Origin: Annulohypoxylon bovei var. microspora
Lineage: Eukaryota > Ascomycota > Sordariomycetes > Xylariales > Hypoxylaceae
Direction: 5' to 3'
Assembly (NCBI GenBank): GCA_022836615.1
Contig: MU405303.1
Span: 62,001 to 126,000 of the forward strand
Length of the DNA: 64,000 nucleotides
This document shows, piece by piece, positions 22,451 through 34,464 of this stretch (position 1 is the stretch's first letter; each line of letters starts with the position of its first letter). Both the position numbers and the translations under genes were made by a program. Below the pieces are notes generated by a model, which worked only from the letters and a program-made list of their open reading frames with translations, was not told the origin of the DNA and did not search any database.

Positions 22451-24476
22451 CCAGTGGGGGTAGTCATACCCAAGCAAGCCGTTGTTTTTTCGTGATACCC
22501 CCTAGGAGCCGTATAGGTAGAGGAGTCGCAGTTGGAACGTGGGACAGTCAGCACGCAGGCGATGCGTTCTCAGTGCTACAGTATACAAACTAGTAGCACG
22601 AGGCTGACACAAGAGCAAGGATGGCGCGTTTTTAACGACATGTTACGATACAAAAAGCATTATTCAGAGTCCAGGCATACACGTGTTATACGGCGCGGTT
22701 AATGAGCAGAGCAGAGTTGTACAGGCCTTAATACTAGTACTTGACTATACCAGACAAATACCACGCGACCAGGCGCAGTGGATTGTTTTATCTATATTAC
22801 CTAATATAGCAAAGAAAACAGTTTTGATATTCGTTAAGGGGGTTTACTTGTGATGACTGTTGGTATACCTGTATAGCTATTATTTGTGAGGTGAGGTGCG
22901 CCATACTTAGCTGGCTTTGGTAGTTTAACCTATGTCTACTAGGGCTACGTGGTCGTAGGTATGTAGTTGGGGGATACCCTTGGAGGCTGAACTACCTATG
23001 TAGGGAGGTATTGATAGAACGGCCCGACAGTTCGTGCTGTTGGCGAGCTAGGAACTAACATGCAGATGCGCTCATATTCACGAGAACGAGCTACTAACAA
23101 GGTATATACCGACAGCGATAATGGGAATTGAAGCATGTTCTCGGTTCGATCCCTATTTCCGCCAACAGACAATTTCCATCTATTTCTATAAACGAGAACT
23201 TGATGACGACGTCTTGGAGGGACCGACGACTCTGTCTACGACCTACCTAAACAAGGCGCCAATCCTCGAGGTGGGCTGTCCCTGGCTTGCAGCGCAAAGA
23301 GACGAGCGGAGCGGCCAGAGCGGGTACCTGAAGCTAACGCTCAGGACCCTAGATAGATGCGCTAGAGGGAGATCCTTGCCCGAGTCTATAGATAGCTCTC
23401 ATAGGTGAGACGAATTGATGATCGTGATTTTAGCTTATCTATCGCTTGCTTTTCTACCGTTATTGCTGCTGCTACAGCATAATTTCACGTCGTTGATGGC
23501 GACCTATTTACTTACGCGTAAAACGATGGGATGGTGTGTAGGAATTGTGAATAGGGGAGAGGTTGAGATAGATCTCTTGGCCTGCATTCGACGGGTTCGA
23601 ATTAGGTTATTACAACTTCGGAGAGGGTGTGCTCGAGGTCATCTGAACACACCCTATCAGATGCGGTTCGCAGGTGACGTGATGCTTTGCTTCTGCTTCT
23701 TGGCTTCTTGGGTGCCGGCCGATTCGGTGATGGACGATGGGCGATGTAACGATCCGATCATCTCGCTGTAACTAACCTCCGCATACCTGCAGCTGAGCGG
23801 TGATTATGAATGTGGCGTTCTCCCCACACCGGCAGCGGTCCCGTCGACGATTTGCGTCTTCAGCCACTATTGTGTACTGTTTAAAGCCACTAATACCACA
23901 TGCGGACTTAGGTCACGCTGCTTTTATGTTAGACGTATGTACGATACATATCGAAAACGGATTGAGAAAACGGTAGGATCGTAGTTAAATCTCAGTATAT
24001 CTAGTACTATAAAAAGTCAAGGGTTTATAGGTATCCAGCACAACTTCCACCCTCAGTCTTCATCACAACTCGAATCCCCGTGCCAATGATTCCGTTCAGA
24101 ATCCTTACAAAACACCAAACTGAAAGAGAGAGGGCAGGAACCATATATTATTAACTTAATAGTTAGGACATGGAGCCTAGGCCCTACATACATTTATAAA
24201 CTCTATACATCAGGCAAGACTATCCCGAAATATCTAGGAAACCTCGACACTAACTCTCCCCAATGATAGAAAGACCCTTAGGTAGTTTAAGGTAAGTGAT
24301 GACTAGGTACTTCCTACCAGGTGTCTTCTTTCACATTGGCAACTTAACTCACTACAATACCTAGTTAGGTAGGTACATTATCGTGATAACTCAACTTGGC
24401 CTGAGCCACTTCCCCTAGAGCATTCACAGCCAGTGAAAAGTGGCATTGGGGTATGTGGCAATGATATAAAGTGTCA
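22451..24476. other. Intergenic region without a supported gene
   Basis: About 2 kb between convergent genes. Open frames at 23121-23408 and 23415-23771 have no recognisable domain or splice-supported extension. A GGTTCGATCCC word at about 23150 looks like a tRNA B box but has no A box or acceptor stem around it. Confidence 0.5.
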
Positions 24477-24971
24477 CTACATTGTATTAACAGCCCAGAT
24501 CCCCTGGATCGAGTATTCTAGCCCAGAATTCTCCTCCTCACGTCCCTCTACTCCCACGAAATCATCCTCCTTCCCATTCCACCCCTCCCTCATCAACTTC
24601 CTCTTCGCGCAAATAAGTTTGATCCACACCACTATGTAAATGCAAAGCGGAATGATAAGAAACGGCACCAGCACCACGGCATCCCAGAACGTGCCCTTGA
24701 GGGCGGCAAATAGTGTCCCAATGCCGGAGATAAAGCTCGCACCTAGCGCGAACTCGCCGGCTCTACGCAGCTCCTTTTTCAGTATGCCCGGCTCCGTATC
24801 GGCGATCACGCGGAGGAAGCCGGGGAGATGAAGCGCGTTTTGGACTCGCCGACCACCGCGCACGATCGCTTCGCGGTGCTGCACGATGTACCGGTCGGCG
24901 ACAAAGGCGATGAAGCTGAGACAGCACTTGAAGGTTAAATCGACGCAGCACCTGGCGCAGGGATCTGCCAT
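24477..24971 (-). CDS. Small membrane protein of unknown function
   Basis: Intronless frame of 164 residues, not recognised. The N-terminus is cysteine-rich (C5, C8, C9, C16, C17), which could suit palmitoylation or disulphides. Hydrophobic segments lie around residues 15-30 and 70-90. A strong transmembrane span lies at about 97-120 (VVLVPFLIIPLCIYIVVW), followed by a basic stretch (KLICAKRKLMREGW) that would stay in the cytosol. The tail is acidic. The composition and single clean frame suggest a true gene. Start choice is the first ATG; the upstream sequence has no in-frame extension that I can see. Convergent with the double-PH gene across 2 kb. Confidence 0.6.
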   Translation of the reverse strand: MADPCARCCVDLTFKCCLSFIAFVADRYIVQHREAIVRGGRRVQNALHLPGFLRVIADTEPGILKKELRRAGEFALGASFISGIGTLFAALKGTFWDAVVLVPFLIIPLCIYIVVWIKLICAKRKLMREGWNGKEDDFVGVEGREEENSGLEYSIQGIWAVNTM

Positions 24972-26772
24972 GTCGGATGACGGATCTGCACGAGATGATG
25001 GAGTGGATCAGATATGTATGAATGAGTGTAGTTATCGGAGCTCGAGTTTGTAGGCAAACTGTTGTTTTTGAGGTTTGATGATGATGGAATATATATGATG
25101 ATGAGTAGAAAGTCTTAGTATTGCTAAAGCACTATCTCACACTCATTCAGGTAACAGAGAAATAAGAATTATGTTTTTACCTTTAGGGCGGGTTGGTGAG
25201 AACATCAATATCTACCTACCCAAATGAGAGTTCAAGTTAAGTATTGAGCACTACATATGTACACAAAACTTACACGCCACGCAGAACTCTAACGACACAG
25301 ATGGTATATGTAGATGTCTAGGTGAAATACATACAAATAGTCGTCGAAAAGTCCATGTCTTGTGTAAGTCAAATACCGGTAACTACCTACTTATACAGTA
25401 GTGTCAACATTTTCTTGATCGATATTTGGGAATATCAAGTATTATATGAACTTCAGTTCAGTTTTCAATAGCTTTAACATCCATGATATATATTAACTGG
25501 TAATCGTTAATAGTCCGCCCCCTTTCCCCCTTTTTAGTTGATAGGGGATTTAATCTTTAAAAACGGTCGTTTAATACGCTAAAATCCATCCACGCATAAT
25601 TCCCTTATATAAGGGTTCATACGTACCTACATATGTACATATATTGGAAATTATAAAAAGCAGCAAGTACGCTAAACCCAACCTATCGTAAAGAAAGTCT
25701 CCATGTATCAATGTACCATGTATAGAGCCTTAAGATCTCCAAATTTAAAAGGTCAAAGACTTGCCCGTCTTGGCTTCTACCGATCTCCACTACCACTACA
25801 ACCTCACCTTCGACTCGTTCACGTCAAATAGTAAACTACCCAATCATATTTCTAAGTCATGCGATCTCTATACGGTACCCTTGTCTTGGGCGTGGATGAC
25901 AGCACCTGGTCGTTTGCCGCCGCTTCTCTACATTTGACTAGATCTTGTTTCTCGTTTCTTGCATGAGAGCTTTCCATTGATTTAAATGGACGGACCTTTA
26001 ATCATTCCCTCGCCGGATCAGGCATGTATATTGGTTCGGTATGTCTTCCCCGCCGCACGCTGCGAATGAATGGATCTATGTAATATTTCGTGCCGGAGGC
26101 GATATTATATCGAAAGGGGTCCTGGTACCTGATCTTCAAACTGGGCAACGGTCTTGAATCCCATTGGACCAAGCACGTTTTATATGATGGCTGCCCTCGA
26201 GGTCTCGCCCCCCCGTCCGATCTCGTGGCGACACGTCTATTCCTGGTTCGGCGTATGTTGACTATCATATATTATATCGGGAAGGTCAGTAGGTGAGTAT
26301 GCAGGTAGTCAGGTCCACGTCCCGGTGTAGAGAGCTCCTTCGGATGAAGGGCACATACGCATCGCGGTGTCCGTCGACTTATATCCGTTTACTTATATGT
26401 AATACCTCTTCGAGCTAAAAGAATCACGTTCCTATTCTTTCCTTCTGATTACTTCAGCTGGTCGTTGTAATATAACGGGTGGTCCGCACACGAGATCCCA
26501 TTTTCGTCTTCAGTTCCAGGTGTACGGATCCGCGTTGCCAAAACCGGCCTTAATATTATTAATGATAATAGCTGCCGAGTGAGAAAGGTCCTGTGCTAAG
26601 CTGTGTTACTCATTTTCATCCACATCATATTGGAACACTTGTTGGCACACGCTGAAAAGAAATTGATGTGCAAATTCTCCGAGTCTAACTACCTAGCTTT
26701 ATAAAGCTCTAATAACGTGGCACGATACGGCCGAACCTTTCTCTAACTGGGTCTTCTCTCGTCACTCTCATA
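24972..26772. other. Divergent intergenic region before the GH5 gene
   Basis: About 1.8 kb with no supported coding region. It contains several TACCTA/TAGGTA words and A+T-rich patches. The right end is the GH5 promoter. Confidence 0.5.
26700..26705 (+). promoter_or_regulatory. TATA box of the GH5 gene
   Basis: TATAAA lies 73 bp upstream of the ATG at 26773, inside the symmetric word AGCTTTATAAAGCT. Spacing suits a TATA-driven, regulated extracellular enzyme gene. Confidence 0.5.
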
Positions 26773-28111
26773 ATGAAGCTGTTCTCGCTCCTCACGGTCC
26801 TAAGTACCGCTGTGCTTCCAGCGGTGGTTGTTTCTGCTCAAAAGCTCCCGCTCTCGACGTCGTCACGCTGGATCCTAGACGCTGATGGGCAGCGCGTTAA
26901 GTTGCGCTGTGTCAACTGGGCAGGCCATCAAGAAGCGAACCTACCCGAGGGTCTGAACAAGCAGTCGGTCGACTACATCGCCGACTTCATCCAGCAGCAG
27001 GGATTCAACTGCGTACGCTTGACGTACTCCATCGATCATGCCTTGAATCCCGATGTTCTGGTTTCGGACTCATTCACTGCTGCTGCCGGTGCCGCTAATG
27101 TCTCCGCGACGGATATGAATAACATGTACGCCCAGATTGCCGAGAAGAACTCGTTCGTCAACGGCGCGACCACTCGTACGGTTTTCGAGACTGTTATCGC
27201 GGCGCTCTGGCAAAGGGGCGTGATGACAATCTTGGATAACCATGTTAGCAAGGCCAGTTGGTGCTGTGAGTTCGTCCCTAACCCATTCTCCAACCTCACC
27301 CGAGGCAAGAATATGAGTATCTAGAGAAAATAGAATTGACAAGTCCTTAGGCAACCTCGATGATGGAAACGGGTGGTGGGACGAAGGGTTCGGGTACATC
27401 GCCTTGAACAGCCAGTATTTCAAAACGCAGGAGTGGCTAGACGGTTTACAAGCGATTGCGACGTGGTCGACGTCCCAACCGGGAGTCATCGGGATGAGCC
27501 TACGCAACGAGATACGCGAGCTGCTGCTGCAAGGCGCCAACGGACGCGCCGACTGGTACAACTTCATGACGCAGGGCGCCGAGCGCGTCCACGCGGCCAA
27601 CCCGGACCTGCTCATCATCATGGGCGGCACGCAGAGCGCGACGGACCTGACGCACATCCGGGTCAACCGCAACATCGACTGGAGCGCGTGGCAGGGCAAG
27701 CACGTGTGGGAGTTCCACGCGTACTCGTTCACCGTCACGTTCGCGCTCGCCAAGGCCAGCTGCGACATGCTGAAGGACGCCTACGGCCTGTTCGACGGCT
27801 TCGTGCTGTCCCAGGGCGAGGACTACACCGCGCCCCTCATCCTCTCCGAGTTCGGCTTCGGCATGACCGGAGGCCCCAACGACGGCCTCTCGGACGACGA
27901 CAACACCTACTTCCAGTGCCTGCGCGACTACATCACCGGCAACGACGCCGAGTGGGCCATGTGGGCCGTCCAGGGCTCGTACTACGTCCGCCAGGGCACG
28001 GTCGGCGCCGACGAGAGCTGGGGCCTGCTCGATACCGACTGGAGCGCGCTGAGGAATGCGAAGGTGCCGGATTTGCTGGCGCCGATGTTCAAGGTTACTC
28101 AGGGGCCGTGA
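26773..28111 (+). CDS. Secreted glycoside hydrolase family 5 protein (cellulase-like)
   Basis: Exons 26773-27265 and 27351-28111 (85-bp intron) give 417 residues. The junction restores the ASWCC/NLDDGNGWW sequence typical of this fungal group. A signal peptide ends near residue 22 (VVVSAQ). GH5 marks: the ILDNHVSKASW strand, acid/base Glu218 in SLRNEIRE, an EFHAYSF segment, and the nucleophile Glu331 in LILSEFGFG. All are intact, so the enzyme should be active on a beta-linked glycan outside the cell. Annotators often label such proteins endoglucanase or cellulase, but the true substrate is uncertain. No CBM is attached. From about 27500 onward the third codon positions are almost all G/C, a sharper bias than in most neighbours. 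Confidence 0.92.
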
Positions 28112-29022
28112 GGAGATGGGTACTAGATAATCTTGGGGGGAATTCTTTTGTTTGTTTGTTTATATTTACCTAAGATTGTATATAAATGGATGGATAGATA
28201 TTGAGAAGGGGTATAGTACGAGGGTGATGGTGCTAGGGGTTGATGGGTGTATATAGTGCTTGGCTGGTTTGGTGAAGATACCCCTATATTCACTATAATG
28301 AAATTTAGTCTTGACTAATCTCGATTTATACAAGATTAATTCGAGATGCTTATTGTAGGACAGGCTACGCCATATTACTTGTCGAATACGTACCCAGATA
28401 TAAATTTTCGATTTTCTTCTACGTGTGATCGCTTTGCTTTTACTTTAACGAATGGCGTTCTAGTAGGAGCACACGTATTTCATGATAGTAACGAGGATCA
28501 TAAATATAGACTAGATGTACGAGATGGCTTCCTTCAATAGAGAGGGCGAACTAAGCACGTAATATAAGTAGGAGATGGGGGGACTGGTGGTATTACGTTT
28601 GCATATTGAAGGATAGTAACGTAGTATTCTATTTGAAGTTCGAGGGAAATGGGTGAACCAGTATACTATAATATTGTCATACCTAGCATATGGGCAGGCA
28701 TAGGACTAGCAAAATACACTCGAACTCAAACGAACTCTGAAAAGACTGCGAAACTAATGGCAAGTGATGGTATGTTGTTCCCTTGCGCCATCTTCTGTTA
28801 TTAAACTAGGATCTTTTAATCTCTTACGTTATTCATATTCTCATTTAAAAATGGATGTTGTATTCTGAAGTAGGGGTACACAAGGTATACTCAAAATGAG
28901 CTTTCCTACTGGGGTATAGCAATTATCAGTATTCCCCTTTTCTGTTCTCTCCCAAAACCAACCAGCATGCCATATCCCTCTTCTGTAGAAGGGTAGACAT
29001 AACCTGCCCGTCTGACGTATTA
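28112..29022. other. Convergent intergenic region
   Basis: About 0.9 kb between the ends of the GH5 gene and the Med2-like gene. I see only A+T-rich 3' flanking sequence with a TTTG short repeat near 28150 and no supported gene. Confidence 0.55.
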
Positions 29023-30343
29023 CTACTGAAGGAAGTAAGCCTCGTCAAATTGGGCCATCTCCGCATCGTTATTGTCGAAGTACATCATGTCATCAAATGT
29101 ACTATCATTAACACCGCCACCTCCCAAGTCAAACATGCCGTCAGCGCCATTGCCGTTATCCAGGTTGAACAGGTCGTCGAGGTTAGTGTCAGTTTTGTCT
29201 TGTTCCTTAGGCTGTTGTTGGGAGGCCGCGTTGGTGTTCTGACCATTTGTTGCATTGCTGGGCTTAGAGTTGCCGAGGGACATTATGTCGTTGCCTCCTT
29301 GCGGCGCGAAAGTCGCCAGGTCGAATTCGGGCATTGGGGCTGTAGGTGCGCCCTCCGGCTCGGTGCTCGGTGGCGCGAGGGAGAATCGCATGTCTGTGAA
29401 GTTTGGCCCGTTGCCTCCTGTCGCATTGGGCTCGCTTCCTGCTGCGTTTGCGGGCATCATAATGGCATTCTGGGCTACTTGTGCCACTGGCGCAGGCTGT
29501 GTCTGTCTAACCGGTTGGGAATTGGGTGCTGCTGTTTGGGGTTTAGCTGCGGCCACTGGTCCCATAACAGGCGGCTGAGGGGGCTGGAATCCTTGGGGTC
29601 GCGGGATCTGCGGCAGAGGGACCGGTGTCACCTTAATAGGTAGGGTTGACTTCGGCGTTGGTTTTGGTGTCGGTTTCGGAGCTTGCTTTGGTGAGGGTTT
29701 CACTTCGTTCCTGACCGGAGGGGTTGCTTTGGCCGGAGGCCTGATAGCACCGGGCGGGACCCGCGGGGATGGTTTCTTGTCGCTACCTGTTAGGTCAACC
29801 ATCTCACTAGACATACCCATGCCCATATCTGGAAAGGGGGCAGCTGTCTTGATCCCTTGCTTAGGAGCAAATGCTGGGGCGCTGATAGTATGCGCTGCTG
29901 ACGACGGTAGTTCCATCATTGGCGCTGGTGGTGCTACGGGCTGAGGAGCGGGAGCGGGAGCGGGAGCTCGGGCTGCACGTAGTTTCTCCAGATCTCTTAA
30001 CACAACGGCCTTCGCTCTCGTCTATAGACAAAGTTAGTTTTCGTGTTCCTAGAAGCTAAAGAGGTACGGAGAGAAAACATACGATTTCGCTCTCGAGGTC
30101 ATCTAAGGCATAATGATATGATGTCAATGAATCTGTCGCCTTAGTGCGTACTGCGCTGCTTGCGCCGGCGATATTCTTTGGACCCTCCTTAAGACTAGCC
30201 TTCAGATGCTTTCCAGTTTGCACCAGCTGAAGTGTTGTTAGTTATGCGTGTCAATACACGTATTATTGGATACCTAAGTAACTTACTACTTCGTTAAACA
30301 TCTGGTCTAAGACCTGTAAAGGATGTTGGTTTGAGGCTGCCAT
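29023..30343 (-). CDS. MED2: Probable Mediator complex subunit, Med2-like
   Basis: Exons 30343-30287, 30226-30083 and 30021-29023 (introns 60 and 61 bp) give 399 residues. The first 90 residues are helical and well ordered. They include a DQMFNEV start, KEGPKNIAGAS, and YALDDLESEI, which resembles the ILDDLETSL segment of yeast Med2, then RAKAVVLRDLEKLRAA. The rest is disordered: Pro/Ala/Lys-rich, then Asn/Gln/Asp-rich, ending in acidic patches with bulky residues (DDMMYFDNND, DEAYFLQ) that look like an activation-domain-type tail. Med2 is a tail-module Mediator subunit that contacts activators. The assignment rests on the short N-terminal similarity and overall shape, so the gene is more certain than its name. 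Confidence 0.6.
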
Positions 30344-32767
30344 TGCGCCTAGAGCTCTTCGAGGTGTCCTCTCTTAGTGAATTGTGGAAGGAGAAATTGT
30401 GATGATCCTCGAAGTGAAGAATGAATATGTTTACAATAGAAAGTTGATGGGAAGCAAATCACTTTGTAAAATAAGAAGGTAAGATTTGAGATGGTAATAA
30501 TAAGGTTCATCGGTCGTACACTCAAGTCTTAATTGCTTAATTGCACCCACATTAATTAAGGTTACCGCCATAAACGTATTTGATTCGCTTTACTTTCATT
30601 AGCGTCCTGTCTGTGCTTACTTAACGAAAGTGATCAGGGCAGTGATGTGGCTGATATCTGGCTCTGGGGTCACATCCATGTCACAACTTTGGAAACTTGG
30701 AACATCAATTCGTTGTGACGAAACAGCTCTTAGTACAGCCAACGAGAGCTCACGAGACCCACCTACATATATCTACATGTACCAAGGTTTTCTAGCTTCT
30801 AGATTGCTTAGCTATAGGGGAATGAGTTTAGAATAAATTACAATGCTTAAACTATTATTGATAGCCTTTTACCTAACTTAAATGTAGGATTAATTATGTA
30901 CTTTATGAGAGTGTTTAGGTAGAGTTGGTTGTATCTATTCCTGTGAACGTGTTGTGGCACTAGAACTATGTATCTAGGTACCTTTAGCAAGACATGGAAT
31001 ATAGACGACATCTGGTCTATGTATGTATGTAATAACCAATGTTAATCATTGTCTCTATTCATCATGAGTATTGTTTCGTTTTCTCAATGCCTATCCAGGA
31101 TTTATCTACATGCTAGATCTTTATCTATAGAGTTCTCCTTTTGACTTACTGTCTCATCACGATTAGGGGAAATAGAGCTTTTCAAACAATTACGTAGAGC
31201 CTGAAATATTTCTTCTTATTGCATGCATTATATGGTCCTGTAACACGCCACAGCCTATAAGAAGTTAGATTGGCAATTCAATAAAATTGTCACATCGGAT
31301 GCCTAGCGAATTGCTTGACATGAATTTGACCTATGAATGAAGGTATACATTATGTATGTATATAGGAGGTAGGCAACAATGATTTCAGACAAAGAATAGA
31401 AAAATGTCCTTTTGATATGTATCTTCTTACTGTGCTACCCGCAAGCAGTACGGAATAAAATGGACCACCCCACGTTTCTACCTAGGTTAGTACGTACATT
31501 CTGTCTAAGGTTGAAGGTTCTGTGTGGCTTAGCAGCTATAACTGCCTACATGTAGGTACCCCGCTAGGCCCTAGATAGGTACCTACATGCGCCTATTGAA
31601 GGCAAATATGTACCTACCTGGTAGCTGGGTAAGGAGGCAGGGAACATTGAACATTGAACCTTAGTAGCCCTAGAGTTAGGTAAGTTCAATGTTGTATTCC
31701 ATAGGCGGTATATACTAAGGAAGGTACTTGCGAGCGAGAAGAGCAGAAGAGGTAGGAAGACGGGAGGACCCCACAAATTTTGTCAAGGCTTCTCCACCTA
31801 TCCACCTTATCCACCTATCCATCAAACTCGTCTGAAAAAAACCCAATCCAACGCCGCATCTGCTGGACCCCGTTTTACTCTTCCTTTTCCTCCTCCATCT
31901 TCCCTATCGTGTCCAGAAATCTCACGTCTCGTCGGTGCTGTTGTGTGTTGAAAATCGGGGGACTCCTCCTTTCAAGGCAGTTTCCTTTTTCTCTTCCCTC
32001 TCATCTTTGTTCTAGTCGTCGTCTCGTCACCGTGTCCTCGTCTTTTTTTCCTCGGTCAAAGTTCACTTTTTTCTTTTTCCATTACTGCAAAGTCGGTTGC
32101 TTGAGGCGTTGCATCTGCATACCTTCTTGTACTCCCGCCGCTACTACCCACATCCCGCCGACATAGCAAAAATATTAAAGTGAACATCAGTCTTGGTCTC
32201 TTCCGGTCGGTGGTCCTTCTCAATCTTTAGGTTGCGAAGTGAGCTTCCCCCTTTGCGCGCGTCTTCGTCTAGAATCGCATTGTATCGGCGTCACGTTTCG
32301 AGATCGAGTTCCATTTCGAGGGTTCTCTCTTCTACAGCTTTGCGTCCTTAGATACGTCTCCTAATCGTCGTTGCGCATTTCCGCATACTAGTTATTACGA
32401 TAACAAACACCGATAGATTTATCAACTACGAGCGCGCGATCGTGAACTCAGTAAAAGCTTGGAACAATAGGATCAAATCTTCAATACCCCGCCTCGTTAT
32501 TTACTACTTCCTCTTTTTTTGTTCTCGACTTGACCTGAACGAAGCTACGACGACTCCTTTACTCAACAAGAATTGGCAACATTCCGATTTTTTTTCCAGA
32601 ACACCGCAACCACTACACCCCTCTTTTTTTCGCACATCGACCTTCTTTTTTACCTACTTAATTCTTTTTTTTCTTCGTATCTTCGGCAACAATTTAATTT
32701 TGCACGACGATCGCATCTCACTTCCTTAACGACTACCGATAAACCTTCGGCCAAGAATTTATTCGCA
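30344..32767. other. Divergent intergenic region and long PUB1 leader
   Basis: About 2.4 kb. No coding region is supported. Dense TAGGTA/TACCTA words and a perfect 12-base inverted repeat lie near 31549-31589. From about 31780 to the PUB1 ATG the plus strand is strongly pyrimidine-rich with many runs of T and several short upstream frames. This looks like a long 5' leader. Confidence 0.5.
31549..31589. repeat. Perfect 12-base inverted repeat
   Basis: CATGTAGGTACC at 31549-31560 is followed after 17 bases by its exact reverse complement at 31578-31589. It could form a hairpin or a dyad binding site. It lies about 1.2 kb upstream of the PUB1 start and is built from the TAGGTA motif common in this window. 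Confidence 0.8.
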
Positions 32768-34464
32768 ATGGCTGACGCTCCAGCTGCTTCCCAGCTACCT
32801 CCTCCGCCTCAGCCGAATGCTGGCGCGCCTGGTTTCGATGGCCAGAATGGACAAGCCAACCCGGCTCACATGCCGCCGCCTCCCCTCCATATCCCGCCAA
32901 ACACGAACCCTATCCCTACCGCCATCACGTCTCCCATGTCGGCTGTTGATAAGGGGGTCATGTCTCCAGGTGGAGGTCCCTTCCCGCGCCGTGCTGCGCC
33001 CGAGCCTAACAAGCGCGCCCTGTACGTCGGCGGCCTTGACCCTCGCGTCACGGAAGACGTCTTGCGACAAATCTTCGAGACCACTGGACACGTTCAAAAC
33101 GTGAAGATCATTCCGGATAAGAACGTAAGCACAATTCTAAAGTCTATCGGGGCGTCACGTTTACAAACCTCGCAATAGGACGGCCTCGTTGGCAGCGCGC
33201 TAACTTCATTGCAGCAGAAGGGTTACAACTATGGCTTCGTTGAGTACGACGACCCCGGCGCAGCTGAGCGCGCTATGCAAACGCTCAATGGCCGACGAGT
33301 TCATCAATCTGTGAGGCTACCCTCCCGCTAGGCTTAAAGGGCATACAGACTGACAGGTAATTTTTAGGAGATCCGCGTCAACTGGGCTTACCAGTCCAAC
33401 ACTACCAACAAGGAGGACACGTCTAGCCACTTCCACATTTTTGTTGGTGACTTATCCAACGAAGTGAATGACGAGGTTCTACTACAGGCTTTTTCGGCGT
33501 TTGGAACTATCTCGGAAGCTCGTGTCATGTGGGATATGAAGACCGGTCGTTCTCGTGGATACGGCTTCGTCGCTTTCCGAGACCGTGCAGATGCTGAGAA
33601 AGCTTTGAGTTCCATGGACGGAGAGTGGTTGGGCTCACGCGCCATTCGCTGCAACTGGGCCAACCAGAAGGGGCAGCCTTCAATGGCTCAACAGCAGGCG
33701 ATGCAGGCTATGGGCATGACGCCTACTACCCCCTATGGTCACCACCACTTCCCGACTCACGGCATCCAGAGTTACGATATGATCGTCAACCAGACTCCGG
33801 CTTGGCAGACCACTTGCTACGTTGGCAACTTGACTCCATACACTACCCAGAATGATGTTGTTCCTCTTTTCCAGAACTTTGGTTATGTCACCGAGTCGCG
33901 CTTCCAAGCCGATCGTGGCTTTGCGTTCATTAAAATGGACACTCATGAGAACGCAGCGATGGCCATTTGCCAACTAAATGGATACAACGTGAACGGACGA
34001 CCGCTGAAGTGTAGCGTAAGTAGGACCTGGACCCCTTAGTATGGACTAGGAGAAAGCTGATATTAATAATATGGTAGTGGGGCAAGGACAAAACCCCTAA
34101 CGCTCAGGGAGGATTCGATCCGCAGCAGCAGGCGTTCAGTCCTCAGAGTGCCCAGGCGTCTGCATACCCAGGCACGCCCTCGACCTATTTCCCGCAGTAT
34201 GGAGGTTAGTAATCCTATTTTGTGCGTATCTATATCATTCAGCATACTCATATCTATCTAGGTCAGTTTGGCGGCCAGCAACAGGCCTACGGTGGTCCCC
34301 CAGCCCAGTCTCCTGCTGGCTACGGAGCCCAACCTATGGGATACGGCGGTCCGCCAAGTGCCGGAGGCTACGGCCGCGGTCAACAGCCGCCCAATCAGCC
34401 GTGGACCCAGCCGCCACCGGCGCAGGGCTTCCAAAGCGGATATCCTGGTTACCAGGGTCAGTAG
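32768..34464 (+). CDS. PUB1: Poly(U)/poly(A)-binding protein, Pub1/TIA-1 family
   Basis: Exons 32768-33124, 33215-33310, 33368-34015, 34078-34204 and 34262-34464 give about 476 residues. Three RRMs are present: RRM1 about 83-157 (RALYVGGL, GYNYGFVEY), RRM2 about 172-248 (FHIFVGDL, RGYGFVAF) and RRM3 about 299-367 (TTCYVGNL, RGFAFIKM). RRM3 is followed by the CSWGKDK signature of TIA-1/Pub1. The tail is Gln/Gly/Pro/Tyr-rich and prion-like. Pub1 binds U-rich and A-rich elements, stabilises mRNAs and joins stress granules. The start gives a Pro-rich lead-in, and splice joins restore the RRM sequence each time. The acceptor of intron 1 is a tandem CAGCAG, so one glutamine may be present or absent. 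Confidence 0.94.

Noticed and set aside
23100..23170. tRNA-like B box GGTTCGATCCC
   Set aside because: No A box, anticodon stem or acceptor stem can be built around it.
23628..23665. Short inverted repeats GGGTGTG/CACACCC and CATCTGA/TCAGATG that interlock
   Set aside because: Arms of seven bases are expected by chance in 64 kb, and no other sign of an RNA or operator is present.
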